Of a stretch of DNA of 64,000 nucleotides, positions 55,703 through 64,000 are shown in pieces. The stretch's first letter is position 1. Every line of letters begins with the position of its first letter. The notes below the pieces were generated by a model. That model had not been told where the DNA came from, did not search any database, and saw only the letters and a program-made list of their open reading frames with translations. The translations under genes were made by a program, and so were the position numbers. Source of the DNA: Bradyrhizobium arachidis (GTDB taxonomy: Bacteria; Pseudomonadota; Alphaproteobacteria; Rhizobiales; Xanthobacteraceae); the NCBI RefSeq assembly GCF_024758505.1, contig NZ_CP077970.1:3596001-3660000 (forward strand). The letters are read 5' to 3'.

Positions 55703-56482
55703 CTACGTCCCGACCGCGCGGATCGCCTTGGGTTCCGCAGACTGCCGGGTGCCGCGCAATTCCGCAGCGATTTCAGTGTTTAGCACCTGCTCTAGCCGGG
55801 TCAGAACCCGGGCGATTGGCGCGGCGTCGGTAATCCGGTGGTCCCAGCGGATGAGGACGTCGATGCACTGGTCGGACCTCACCACCCCATAGCTCAGGAT
55901 GAAGGGTCCCGGGCTGATGGCGTGGAGCTCGCCGCCGCCGAAGGCCGCGACCGAGGTCACCGAGAAGCTGCCGAAATAATTGGCCCGCTGGCGGCCGAAA
56001 TTGAGCCCGATCAGCCAGGACAGGCGCCGCAGCGGCAGTGGCAACCGGGTTGCCAGCATGATCTTGCGGAACATCGGCACGTCCATGATGGGCGCGTCCT
56101 TGGCATGCCGGATCAGGGCGTCGATCTCGGCCAGCGGCAGCGCGTCGGGACCGGAGATTCGCTGCGGCAGTACGCATTCCTCGCCATCCTCGGTCCGGGC
56201 GATCGCCACCAGCGCCACGCTCTTTGGCAGCTCGTAGAAGGTCGGCCAGGGCCATTTGGCGTAGAGCGTGCGCAGGATCGGCTCGTCCTTGGCGATCAGT
56301 GCGAACGCCTTGACGAAGATTGCGGCCCAGCCGGCAGGATTTGCAGTGCCGTCACGGGCCTCGAGCAGGGGCCGGACGTTGAGCGGGCGCGACAACGAGA
56401 CGAAGGGCACGCGAATCGAGGCGTGCATGAGGTCGAAGATGAGTCGGCGCGGCAGCGAGACTTTCCTAGGTGTACCGCGCAT
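55703..56482 (-). CDS. E2-like (2-oxoacid dehydrogenase) acyltransferase domain protein
   Basis: 259 residues covering only a chloramphenicol-acetyltransferase/E2-type catalytic domain, with no lipoyl or peripheral-subunit-binding domain. VPFVSLSRPLNVRPLLEARD opens the fold. Near the C terminus, DVLIRWDHRITDAAPIARVL aligns with the E2 active site DHRxxDG: the His is present but the final Gly is Ala. GSFSVTSVAAFGGGELHAIS is the other diagnostic segment. A stand-alone domain suggests a different acyl acceptor from lipoamide. Start at 56482 (MRGTPRKVSL). Confidence 0.8.
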   Translation of the reverse strand: MRGTPRKVSLPRRLIFDLMHASIRVPFVSLSRPLNVRPLLEARDGTANPAGWAAIFVKAFALIAKDEPILRTLYAKWPWPTFYELPKSVALVAIARTEDGEECVLPQRISGPDALPLAEIDALIRHAKDAPIMDVPMFRKIMLATRLPLPLRRLSWLIGLNFGRQRANYFGSFSVTSVAAFGGGELHAISPGPFILSYGVVRSDQCIDVLIRWDHRITDAAPIARVLTRLEQVLNTEIAAELRGTRQSAEPKAIRAVGT

Positions 56483-56717
56483 CGCTTCCCGTTTCCCGCG
56501 GACAATATCCCGGCGAGTCGACCTCCGCTCGCCGCCCTGATTTAGCACGAACCAACCGGCTTGAGGCCAACAGGTTCACGGCGGGAGGCGACAACAAGGC
56601 TGGCGGCACAGTCCAAATGATCAGCAAAGTCATTTATCATCAATATCTTAGATGGTTAACCTAATGCAAGCCGCGACCACCCTGCAAGACCGGTGGAAGA
56701 GGCAGCCGGAAAGTCTT

Positions 56718-57482
56718 CTAGCGCTTGATCCCTTCGAAGCTCGCCATGATGCCGCGCTGAAATAGCGACCAGTCGAAGCCGAGCGCAATCGCGCGGTAGC
56801 CGCGGTCGATGAGCCGGTTCGCCTGGTCCGCCGTCCGCGCGACGCCGCCGATCGGGACGCCGCTTTTGAGGATGCCGGCCTCGGCCCGCGCGATCAGCTC
56901 CTTAAGTTCCGGATCGTCCATCTGCCCGCGCTTGTTGATGGAGGTGGCGAGATCACCGGGTCCGATCACGGCGAGGTCGATGCCGGGCGTGGCCATGATC
57001 TCGTCGATGCGGTTGACCGCCTCGATGTGCTCGATGGTGACGATGCAAAGCACGTCGTCGTCGGCCCTGGCCATGTAGTGCGCCATCGAGACGCCCCAGC
57101 GGAACGGAGCATGAAATGGTCCCCACAACCGCTCCCCGCGCGGGGGATAGCGCAGGCTACGCACGGCTTTCTCGGCATCGTCGCGATTGCAGATCATCGG
57201 AAAATTGATGCCGAGCGCGCCGAGATCCATGGGTGCCTTCGCAAGCCAGGGCTCGTTGGCGGCGATACGCACCAGGGGCACACAGGGTGTGCCGCCTGTT
57301 GCGATGATCATTGCGTGTGCAGTGGAGAGATCAATGGGTCCGTGCTCGAGATCGACGATGATCCAGTCGAGGTCGGAACGAGCCATGATCTGCACGGTTT
57401 GTATGCTCGGGATGGTCGCGATCGCGCCGAAAGTGGGGCGCCCTTCGCGCCATTCGTTGCGAAGGCGGTTGAGGGTAGGCAT
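56718..57482 (-). CDS. HpcH/HpaI-family aldolase
   Basis: 254 residues, a class II (metal-dependent) pyruvate aldolase of the HpcH type. Motifs: WIIVDLEHGPIDLSTAHAMI (metal and base region), PCVPLVRIAANEPWLAKAPM, LGALGINFPMICNRDDAEKA, VTIEHIEAVNRIDEIMATPG and LAVIGPGDLATSINKRGQMD. It cleaves or forms 4-hydroxy-2-oxo acids; the natural aldehyde is unknown. The ATG at 57482 (MPTLNRLRNEW) is preferred over 57503. The 170-bp upstream gap shows no gene. Confidence 0.92.
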   Translation of the reverse strand: MPTLNRLRNEWREGRPTFGAIATIPSIQTVQIMARSDLDWIIVDLEHGPIDLSTAHAMIIATGGTPCVPLVRIAANEPWLAKAPMDLGALGINFPMICNRDDAEKAVRSLRYPPRGERLWGPFHAPFRWGVSMAHYMARADDDVLCIVTIEHIEAVNRIDEIMATPGIDLAVIGPGDLATSINKRGQMDDPELKELIARAEAGILKSGVPIGGVARTADQANRLIDRGYRAIALGFDWSLFQRGIMASFEGIKR

Positions 57483-57553
57483 TGCAGACGGGCTCCATCG
57501 CATGAGGTGCGGCGAAGCTAGCAGTGCAAGATGACGCCGGAAAGGGAGAGACT

Positions 57554-58351
57554 TTAGGCCGGAACGCGACCGCCGAAGAACGGCGTCAGCGCAGGCCCGA
57601 GGGTGTGCGCGCGGCGGGAGGTGAAGATCATTTCCGCGCCTGATTGCACGATCTCGGATACGCGCGGGCCGAGCAGATCCGAGACGCGGCGCGCGATCGC
57701 CGGCGCCGGATCGATCCAGTCGACCGGCCAGGGCGCGAGCTTTGCGAACCGCTCCAGCAGCAGCGGATAATGCGTGCAGGCAAGCACCACCGTGTCGGTG
57801 CGCGCGCGCGTATCCGTGGGGTCGCCGACGAAGCAGGGCTTGAGCTCGGTGAGGATGTCATCGTCGCTGATCGCGTTGCCGCTGAGCGCGGCTTCCGCGA
57901 GCGAGGCGAGCTCCGGCGAGCCGACCAGCGTCACTTCGCATCCCTGCGCGAAATCGCGGATCAGCGCTTTCGTATATTCGCGTTTCACCGTTCCCTTGGT
58001 GCCGAGCACCGAGACGCGCTTGGTCTTCGATTGCGCGCAGGCCGGCTTGATGGCCGGCACGGTGCCGACGAAGGGCACCGAATAGGCGGCGCGCAGATGC
58101 GTCATCACCAGCGTCGAAGCCGTATTGCAGGCGATGACGACGAGATCCGGATCATGCGCCGCGATCAGCTCACCCATCAGCGGCACCACGCGGGCGATGA
58201 TCTCGTCCTCGCCGTGGTGGCCGTAGGGGAAGAAGGCGTCGTCGGCGACATAGACAAAGTGGGCGTCCGGGCGCGCGGCGACGACCTCACGGAGCACCGT
58301 GAGCCCGCCAAGGCCGGAATCGAACACCATGATCGTCGGAGAGTCTGCCAC
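57554..58351 (-). CDS. murI: glutamate racemase
   Basis: 265 residues. It makes D-glutamate for peptidoglycan, using two cysteines as acid and base: Cys75 in VVIACNTASTLVMTHL and Cys192 in VVLACTHYPLLLERFA. The N terminus IMVFDSGLGGLTVLREVVAA is the family signature. The frame begins with GTG at 58351; an internal ATG (MVFDSGLGG) at 58330 would remove seven residues. It reads leftward, divergent from cytochrome b561. Confidence 0.95.
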   Translation of the reverse strand: MADSPTIMVFDSGLGGLTVLREVVAARPDAHFVYVADDAFFPYGHHGEDEIIARVVPLMGELIAAHDPDLVVIACNTASTLVMTHLRAAYSVPFVGTVPAIKPACAQSKTKRVSVLGTKGTVKREYTKALIRDFAQGCEVTLVGSPELASLAEAALSGNAISDDDILTELKPCFVGDPTDTRARTDTVVLACTHYPLLLERFAKLAPWPVDWIDPAPAIARRVSDLLGPRVSEIVQSGAEMIFTSRRAHTLGPALTPFFGGRVPA

Positions 58352-58523
58352 GTCGTTACCCTAGCCCTCCCATGGTTACCATTCGGTTTTTGGGGCGCTT
58401 TTGCGGCATAGCCGGCCGGCAACCGGTTTGGAACGATTCAATTCGCGTCTCGTGCACCGTCCCGCTATCAGCGGCGGTATTGCGCGGCAGGCGAAACCTC
58501 CGAAAAAAGCCCGGGACTTTGAC

Positions 58524-59084
58524 ATGATCAGGAACACCAGGAGCGGCTGGGGCAGCATCTCCCGCTGGTTTCACTGGATTTTGGCGGCCGCGATCATCGG
58601 CATGATCGGCTTCGGCTGGTGGGTGAACCATGTGCCTGCGCGTCCCGACCGGTTCTTCTACCGCTCGATCCATGCCGACATCGGTTATCTGGTGCTGCTC
58701 CTGATGGTGCTTCGCCTTGTCTGGCGCGCGGCCAACCCGACGCCGGCGCTGCCGGCCGACAGCGCGCGCTGGACTAGGGTCGCCGCGGGCATCAGCCATG
58801 CCGCGCTCTATCTGATCACTATTCTCGTCGCAGTGCTCGGCTGGGCGCATTCCGGCGCCCATGCGCCTGACTACTCGAGCTTCTTCGGCTGGTTTCACGT
58901 GCCGCAATTCACCACCCCCGATCGGGAGGCTGCGCGCGCCTATGAAGACCGCCACATCCTCTTTGCCTATGTGCTGCTGGCGCTGATCGCGGTTCACGTG
59001 ATCGCCGCCGCCTGGCACCACTACATCCGCCGCGACCGTGTGGCCTCGCGGATGGTGGCGAGCGATGCGGGGACGAGCCGGTAG
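58524..59084 (+). CDS. cytochrome b561
   Basis: 186 residues, four membrane helices with paired haem-ligand histidines: ISRWFHWILAAAIIGMIGFG, FYRSIHADIGYLVLLLMVLR, HAALYLITILVAVLGWAHSG and HILFAYVLLALIAVHVIAAA ending WHHYIRRD. This is the bacterial CybB/b561 type, which moves electrons from ubiquinol, in some cases to superoxide. The ATG at 58524 is the natural start; the longer frame adds basic non-membrane sequence. Confidence 0.92.
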   Translation: MIRNTRSGWGSISRWFHWILAAAIIGMIGFGWWVNHVPARPDRFFYRSIHADIGYLVLLLMVLRLVWRAANPTPALPADSARWTRVAAGISHAALYLITILVAVLGWAHSGAHAPDYSSFFGWFHVPQFTTPDREAARAYEDRHILFAYVLLALIAVHVIAAAWHHYIRRDRVASRMVASDAGTSR

Positions 59085-59107
59085 AGCGGACTGCGAACTG
59101 ATAGTCC

Positions 59108-59236
59108 CGTCATCCTGAGGTGCGAGCCGTGCGACGCTGCGCGTCGCGTGGTGAGCCTCGAAGGATGAACGGCCCCGATACAGCCGGGCCGTCGCCCTTC
59201 GAGGGCCGCTGAAGAAGCGGCCACCTCAGGGTGACG
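59108..59236. repeat. 129-bp palindromic repeat (CGTCATCCTGAGGTG...CACCTCAGGGTGACG)
   Basis: The outer arms are near-perfect inverted copies with one mismatch (CGTCATCCTGAGGTG against CACCTCAGGGTGACG). The interior has GCCTCGAAGGATG, a GGCC...GGGCC stem and CCCTTCGAGG. It is a well-known repeat type in Bradyrhizobium and relatives. It lies between the convergent cytochrome b561 and sirtuin genes. Confidence 0.85.
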
Positions 59237-59266
59237 GTGGATGGATCAAGATACAGCTCGCAATCG

Positions 59267-60076
59267 CTACAGCAAAAATGCCAGCGCGGCCTCGCAGCGC
59301 TCTTCCACTTTCAGCGCGAGAAGATCGTCGGCCCTGGTGCGGCCGAGATTGATCGCGGCGATCGGTATCTTGTTCTCGGCGGCCTGCTTCACGAAACGAA
59401 AGCCGGAATAGACCATCAGCGAGGAGCCGGCGATCAGCATGGCGTCGGCCTGCGCCAGATGGTGCTGCGCCGTCGCGACGACGTCGCGCGGAACGTTCTC
59501 GCCGAAGAACACGACGTCCGGCTTCAGGACGCCACCGCAGGCCTCGCAAGCGGGCACCTTGAAGGAGGCAAAATCCGCATGCTCGAGGTCGGCGTCGCCA
59601 TCAGGCGCGTCGGCCGCATCCAGCGCGAGCCAGTCCCCATTTGATCGACCGAGCCGGTCCTGAAATTCCGCGCGCGGAATCTTCAGGCCGCATCCCATGC
59701 AGCGCACGAGATCGAGCCGGCCGTGAAGGTCGATCACCCGCCGGCTGCCGGCGGATTGATGCAGCCGGTCGACGTTCTGGGTGAGCAGGAGCTCGCACCG
59801 GCCGTTGGACTCGAGCTTTGCCAGCGCATGATGGGCGTCGTTCGGCACGGCCTGGCCGAACCGTCGCCAGCCGATCAGGCTGCGCGCCCAGTAGCGCTGC
59901 CGCGTGCGCTCCTCGCCCATGAAGGCCTGGAAGTTGACCGGCTGCGTGCGCTTCCAGTTGCCGTGGCTGTCGCGATAGTCGGGAATGCCGGAGTTCGTGC
60001 TGACGCCTGCCCCGGTGAGCACGAAAAGACGGCGGTGGCGGTCGATGAAATCAGCGAGCAGGGGAGGGCGGTCCAT
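59267..60076 (-). CDS. NAD-dependent protein deacylase (sirtuin)
   Basis: 269 residues. FVLTGAGVSTNSGIPDYRDS binds NAD, LLTQNVDRLHQSAG and the catalytic His in VIDLHGRLDLVRC follow, and a zinc site is formed by CMGC and CEACGG. DVVFFGENVPRDVVATAQHH and LIAGSSLMVYSGFRFVKQAA complete the Rossmann fold. It removes acyl groups from lysines, releasing nicotinamide and O-acetyl-ADP-ribose, a known macrodomain ligand. Leftward, single gene. Confidence 0.95.
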   Translation of the reverse strand: MDRPPLLADFIDRHRRLFVLTGAGVSTNSGIPDYRDSHGNWKRTQPVNFQAFMGEERTRQRYWARSLIGWRRFGQAVPNDAHHALAKLESNGRCELLLTQNVDRLHQSAGSRRVIDLHGRLDLVRCMGCGLKIPRAEFQDRLGRSNGDWLALDAADAPDGDADLEHADFASFKVPACEACGGVLKPDVVFFGENVPRDVVATAQHHLAQADAMLIAGSSLMVYSGFRFVKQAAENKIPIAAINLGRTRADDLLALKVEERCEAALAFLL

Positions 60077-60351
60077 GGGCCGTATCTAGTCCGTCCGGCG
60101 GCCGCTTGCCAGAGGCTGGCTCCGCTGCACCTGGGCGGCGGTGACGCGTCCACGTCCTGGTGCGACGAACTTTCCGCACGAGACGTGTTCTACTTCACAT
60201 TGCATTGGCACCGCGATGTCTATCCTGGTCCCATTGAGGCAGGTGCGCATCGCGCGGAAATGTCTCGATCGCGCACCTCATCCGGTTGCATTGCTTTGGC
60301 CGACGCAGCGCCAGTTTTCGGCGCGCCGCCTGCCCTGTGGGAGCGCGGACC

Positions 60352-62565
60352 ATGTTCATCCTTCATGAGATCGTGACCAAGAGCGAATGGATCATCGCCG
60401 TTCTGGCCCTCTATGTCGTCGCCTGGACCCGCTTCAATTCTCCGCCGACCAATCGCTCCGGCACGACGTTTGCGCTGTTCTTCCTCGGTGTCGTCTTCTA
60501 CTACGCCTTGATCGTCGCGCTCTGGGTCCTCGTGATGATCGGCCTGGTTCAGGGCAGCATCGGCTTCGACTGGATGGGCAAGGCGATCACGACGGTCAAT
60601 CCCGAGGCGAAAACCCAGCTTGCGCAATACGCCCCGATCGTCGCGGCGCTGATCATCGTCGTGGCGTCGCAGTTCCGTCAGGTGGCGCGGATCGATACGG
60701 CCGCGCGAACCTTCTGCGTCAAGCTGGCGGCGATTCCGCGCGAGGCCGACCGGCTCGCGATCGAGCTCGCGCAGGGTGCCGATTTCGAGCCGACGGACAG
60801 GCTGCGAAGCCAGGTCGCGAAAATCATCTCCGAGAATATCGGACCGCAGGCGCTGAACTTCAGCCGGGACGGCTCGGTTGCCGCGCGCTTTACCCGGGCG
60901 GTCGCGTTGTACAGCCTGTTCGTAGGGCCTCGGAACAACGGGATGGCGCCCGAATTCGCCGCCAACAGCTACAGCCGCTCCGCCTATGCGAGGATCATGC
61001 AGCTCGGCGAGACCGTCTCCGGGCGCGCGGATGCGCGCTACGAGGAGCTGATGCACACGGGCCTTGCCTATTTCACGTCGCCGCAACCCACCCGCGAGCT
61101 GAGGGAGGCGTTGAACTGCAGCATCACCGAGGTTTCGAACCTGACGTGCAGCCTCATGGCGCGGTTCGTGCTGTTTTGCGAGCGAACGCATAATGGCCGC
61201 CTCCAGCGTCTTGCCAGCCTCGGCTTCGATGCGCGTCCGACGCCGAGCTTCGGTCCCGACCAATGGGCGACGACCATCGTGCTGGTGATCCTGCTCAGCG
61301 TCTGCATGATGCTGTTCATGCCGGGCACGCGTCGCCTGGATATCGGAAAAGTCCTGATCATCGCCATCACGTTCGGCGTCTCGATCGGTTTTGCGGTGCT
61401 GGGTGCGATCGTCGTGGCGCAGCGCTTCATCGAACGCCGCGAGGGTGACCGGCTCGGCTTCCCCCCGATCGCCGAACTGATGCTCGCGGCTCTCATCGTA
61501 TCTGGCCTTTCGATCGCGCTGCGGATCGGAATTCCGCTGGTGCCGGCGCTGCTGCAGGGCCAGGGCTTCCAGGACGTCCTCAATCAGTTCGTCGACCGGC
61601 TGCCGGGGGTCATTACGCCGCTAGCCTGCACGATCTCGCTCGGGCTGCTCTGCTGCTATCTGGGGACGGTGGAATGGAGATGGTACCGCGTGCTGGGCCT
61701 TGGCGCGCTCGGAAACGGGTTGGCATTGATCGGCACCGGATGGCTGGTCGGCTCGATGATTGACCCGTCCGTGCTGGCACAGTTCTACGTGCATCCGGAG
61801 AATGCGATCGTCACCATCGCGCTCAGCACCGGTCTCACCGGCTTCGTGGTCGGCGCCATGGTGCTTGCGGTGTTCAACAAGTCGCAGCGCATCCGCAAGG
61901 ATTGCGCAAAGCGCGCCGCGGAAACGCCGCTCCCGAGCATCACGTTCCGCGAGGCGCCGTCGCTTGCCGCCGAACTCGACACGTCGCTGCAGCCCAAAAC
62001 CGAGGCCGCGCAGGATCTCGGCAGCTACGCGCGGGCAGATGTCGTGCGGCTGGAGGGACTCTATGTCTGCTTCCGGCCGGCGTTTTCCGCGACCGACTCC
62101 ATCAATGCCTATCTCGTCCAAATTCACTGGGACGAGGCCGAAGGCTGCCTGACGTTCGAGGAGCGCGAGCGGGTTGACGCGGGGCACACGCAGAAGGGGC
62201 GGGTCTACATTCCGGACGGCCGTCCCTTCATGAGCTTCGTGACGGTCGAGCGAGGGGCGATCCGCGTGATCATGGTCTCGCGCCCCGAAAGCAACGAGCC
62301 CGCACGCGGCCTCATCATGACGCTGGCCAGTCCCGGCGGGGCTCATTTCACGCCGGCGAGTGCGCCGATCGTGCTGCGGCGCATGGCCGACCGGGCGCCT
62401 CAGCTCGGCTTCGTGCATCCGAGCACCGCCGATTACGACGACTATCGCCGGGAGCTGGAGATGGTGACGCCGATGTTCGGCTGTCTTGCCACCGCGCCGC
62501 GCGCGAGCGCGACGATCCAAGCCGCACCGGACGGGCCGGGTGCTCACCTCGCCGTCGTCAGGTAA
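60352..62565 (+). CDS. large polytopic membrane protein with soluble C-terminal domain
   Basis: 737 residues from the ATG at 60352 (MFILHEIVTKSEW), preceded by GGGAG. Three helices lie near the N terminus (such as TFALFFLGVVFYYALIVALW and YAPIVAALIIVVASQF). A ~180-residue soluble segment includes VSGRADARYEELMHTGLAYF. Then come about six more helices (ATTIVLVILLSVCMMLFMPG to TGLTGFVVGAMVLAVFNKSQ), and a C-terminal soluble domain of ~200 residues (GLYVCFRPAFSATDSINAYL). No catalytic motif recognised; the topology resembles a sensor or scaffold protein. Function unknown. Confidence 0.7.
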   Translation: MFILHEIVTKSEWIIAVLALYVVAWTRFNSPPTNRSGTTFALFFLGVVFYYALIVALWVLVMIGLVQGSIGFDWMGKAITTVNPEAKTQLAQYAPIVAALIIVVASQFRQVARIDTAARTFCVKLAAIPREADRLAIELAQGADFEPTDRLRSQVAKIISENIGPQALNFSRDGSVAARFTRAVALYSLFVGPRNNGMAPEFAANSYSRSAYARIMQLGETVSGRADARYEELMHTGLAYFTSPQPTRELREALNCSITEVSNLTCSLMARFVLFCERTHNGRLQRLASLGFDARPTPSFGPDQWATTIVLVILLSVCMMLFMPGTRRLDIGKVLIIAITFGVSIGFAVLGAIVVAQRFIERREGDRLGFPPIAELMLAALIVSGLSIALRIGIPLVPALLQGQGFQDVLNQFVDRLPGVITPLACTISLGLLCCYLGTVEWRWYRVLGLGALGNGLALIGTGWLVGSMIDPSVLAQFYVHPENAIVTIALSTGLTGFVVGAMVLAVFNKSQRIRKDCAKRAAETPLPSITFREAPSLAAELDTSLQPKTEAAQDLGSYARADVVRLEGLYVCFRPAFSATDSINAYLVQIHWDEAEGCLTFEERERVDAGHTQKGRVYIPDGRPFMSFVTVERGAIRVIMVSRPESNEPARGLIMTLASPGGAHFTPASAPIVLRRMADRAPQLGFVHPSTADYDDYRRELEMVTPMFGCLATAPRASATIQAAPDGPGAHLAVVR

Positions 62566-62657
62566 AGAGCTCCCGGGCTGCCCGATCGCCACCACCTGTG
62601 CTAGCGGTATGAGCATGGTCCTGGAGCGCCGCGCACCGCGCGGCCGGAGGAGGCAGC

Positions 62658-63299
62658 ATGCTCACCGTTCATCACCTCGGCAAGTCGCAATCCGAGCGCA
62701 TCGTCTGGCTCTGCGAAGAGCTCGAAATTCCCTACGAGCTGAAGCGCTACGCGCGCGATCCCGTGACCATTCTGGCGCCCGCCGACTACAAGGCGCTGCA
62801 TCCGATCGGCGCGGCGCCTGTCATTGAGGACGGTGGCGTCGTGCTCGCCGAATCCGGCGCGATCGTCGAGTACATCGTCGCAAAGTACGGCCAGGGCCGC
62901 CTGACGCTGCGCACTGAGGATCCCGATTTTGCGCAATTCCTGTATTGGTATCATTTCGCCAACGGCACGTTCCAGGCGGCGATGGGCCGGGTGATGATCC
63001 TCAACCGCCTCAAGCTGGCGGAGGACAATCCGGTGCTGCTTGCGATCCGCGCGCGCCTCGACCGCGCCTTCGACCTCATCGAAGCCCGCACTGGAGCTGC
63101 GGAGTATCTGGCGGGAAAGGCATTCACCACCGCCGACATCATGATGGTTTTTTCGCTCACCACGATGCGGTACTTCCAGCCCTATGATCTCACACGCTGC
63201 CCGAACATCGTCAAATACCTGGCGCGGATCGGCGCGCGTCCGGCCTACCGCCGCGCGATGGAGAAGGGCGATCCGGGCATGGCGCTGCTGTTGAGCTGA
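62658..63299 (+). CDS. glutathione S-transferase family protein
   Basis: 213 residues. The thioredoxin-like N-terminal domain opens MLTVHHLGKSQSERIVWLCE, with the cis-Pro site in GAAPVIEDGG and the glutathione-contacting E-S in VLAESGAIVEYIVAKYG. The all-helical C-terminal domain contains GKAFTTADIMMVFSLTTMRY, where the capping-box Asp is expected. GGAGGAGG lies just upstream of the ATG. It probably conjugates or reduces electrophiles; the substrate is unknown. Confidence 0.92.
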   Translation: MLTVHHLGKSQSERIVWLCEELEIPYELKRYARDPVTILAPADYKALHPIGAAPVIEDGGVVLAESGAIVEYIVAKYGQGRLTLRTEDPDFAQFLYWYHFANGTFQAAMGRVMILNRLKLAEDNPVLLAIRARLDRAFDLIEARTGAAEYLAGKAFTTADIMMVFSLTTMRYFQPYDLTRCPNIVKYLARIGARPAYRRAMEKGDPGMALLLS

Positions 63300-63354
63300 C
63301 GCCGCTTCGACTTCTTCTCCACGACCCGATTGAACCACTTTTGGGAGGCGCCAG

Positions 63355-64000
63355 ATGCAGACTGTTGGCCTGATTGGGGGCATGAGCTGGGAGAGCACCG
63401 CGCTTTACTACAAGCTCATCAACGAGCGGGTCCGCGATCGCATGGGCAAGCTGCATTCGGCCCCGCTGCTGATGTATTCCTACGACTTTCAAGAGATCAA
63501 GGAAATGCAGTACGCCGGCCGCTGGGGGGAGGCGGCGAGCAGCCTGGCGGAGGTGGCGCGGCGTCTCGAACGCGCCGGCGCGCGCGCGATTGTGTTATGC
63601 ACGAACACGATGCACAAGTTGGCGCCTGACATCATGTCGAGCGTGACCATCCCGTTCATTCACATTGGTGACGCGACTGCGCAGCGAATTCGGGCCCGGG
63701 GGTACCGGCGGCTCGGGCTCCTCGGCACGAAGTTCACCATGGAGGAAGACTTTTACATCGATCGACTGCGCGCACATGATCTCGACGTCTTGGTTCCACC
63801 TGCCGACGAGCGAGCTGATGTGAACCGCATCATTTACGACGAGCTGTGCCTTGGAATCGTCGCGGCTCCATCTCGCCATCGCTATCAGGACGTAATGGCA
63901 ACGCTCGTCGCGCGCGGCGCGGAATGCATTGTCCTCGGCTGCACCGAGATCACGATGCTGGTCGGGCGGGACGACACGGCGGTCGAGACATTCGACACGA
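63355..64000 (+). CDS. aspartate/glutamate racemase family protein, 3' end cut by window edge
   Basis: 215 codons visible, beginning MQTVGLIGGMSWESTALYYK, the signature start of the YgeA/RacD subgroup. The two catalytic cysteines are visible in AIVLCTNTMHKLAPDI and CIVLGCTEITMLVG. GGAGG lies 6-7 nt upstream of the ATG at 63355. It should interconvert L- and D-amino acids (aspartate, glutamate or others) without cofactor. The frame is open at the right edge; about 15-20 residues are probably missing. The second racemase in this window after murI. Confidence 0.92.
   Translation, partial: MQTVGLIGGMSWESTALYYKLINERVRDRMGKLHSAPLLMYSYDFQEIKEMQYAGRWGEAASSLAEVARRLERAGARAIVLCTNTMHKLAPDIMSSVTIPFIHIGDATAQRIRARGYRRLGLLGTKFTMEEDFYIDRLRAHDLDVLVPPADERADVNRIIYDELCLGIVAAPSRHRYQDVMATLVARGAECIVLGCTEITMLVGRDDTAVETFDT

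Overview
The window is high-GC chromosomal DNA from an alphaproteobacterium of the Bradyrhizobium type (Nitrobacteraceae). This rests on gene content and order: recA with an alphaproteobacterial SOS box, gcvT-gcvH-gcvP behind a tandem glycine riboswitch, DUF1476/purC/purS/purQ/purL/bolA/grxD in the alphaproteobacterial order, several DUF6894 proteins, and several families of palindromic intergenic repeats typical of these genomes. Most of the window is core housekeeping DNA. I see no rRNA, tRNA, CRISPR array, prophage or intact insertion sequence.

Layout. 1-7.6 kb: a VOC dioxygenase-like gene (cut by the left edge), divergent from a winged-helix/TPR regulator, then small exported proteins, a secreted caspase-like protein, a PilZ protein, an HdeA-like protein and a hotdog thioesterase. 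7.6-13.5 kb: an island of very small genes (30-83 codons), several in paralogous pairs, with embedded terminators, candidate small RNAs and an unexplained pair-repeat motif. This is the most unusual part of the window. 13.6-25.9 kb: recA, the glycine cleavage operon (leftward) with its riboswitch, alaS, a cyclic-nucleotide-gated potassium channel and NADP-isocitrate dehydrogenase. 26.2-33.3 kb: a TrmJ-DUF559 fusion, cyanase, a large atypical metallopeptidase-like protein, and a PEP-mutase/isocitrate-lyase family gene divergent from a LysR regulator. 33.3-50.4 kb: the purine cluster, interrupted by unrelated genes (CorA, TctC-like binding protein, EamA transporter, thioesterase, acyltransferase, LtrA and the ergothioneine genes egtB-egtD), ending with bolA and grxD. 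50.4-64 kb: a macrodomain protein, tandem class-C beta-lactamase-like hydrolases, threonine aldolase, rpsD, an E2-like acyltransferase, an HpcH/HpaI aldolase, murI, cytochrome b561, a sirtuin, a large membrane protein, a GST and an aspartate/glutamate racemase (cut by the right edge).

How genes work together. PurC, PurS, PurQ and PurL supply SAICAR synthase and the three-part FGAM synthase. GcvT/H/P degrade glycine under riboswitch control. EgtB and EgtD form a two-gene ergothioneine route. BolA and the CGFS glutaredoxin GrxD are a known iron-sulfur partner pair, here separated by about 4 kb of inserted genes. DUF1476 is the alphaproteobacterial F1-ATPase inhibitor zeta family.

Most noteworthy observations: three loci at 11.2, 12.8 and 13.45 kb that each carry two AGGNCA-type half-sites exactly 22 bp apart; three identical 8-bp hairpins whose loop holds the stop codon of a small gene; two orphan minus-strand intrinsic terminators preceded by a shared CCGCTA-GGTG motif (candidate small RNAs); a 30-codon membrane peptide with its own strong terminator; and a start-less zinc-ribbon frame. 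All function calls come from reading motifs by eye; no database search was run.
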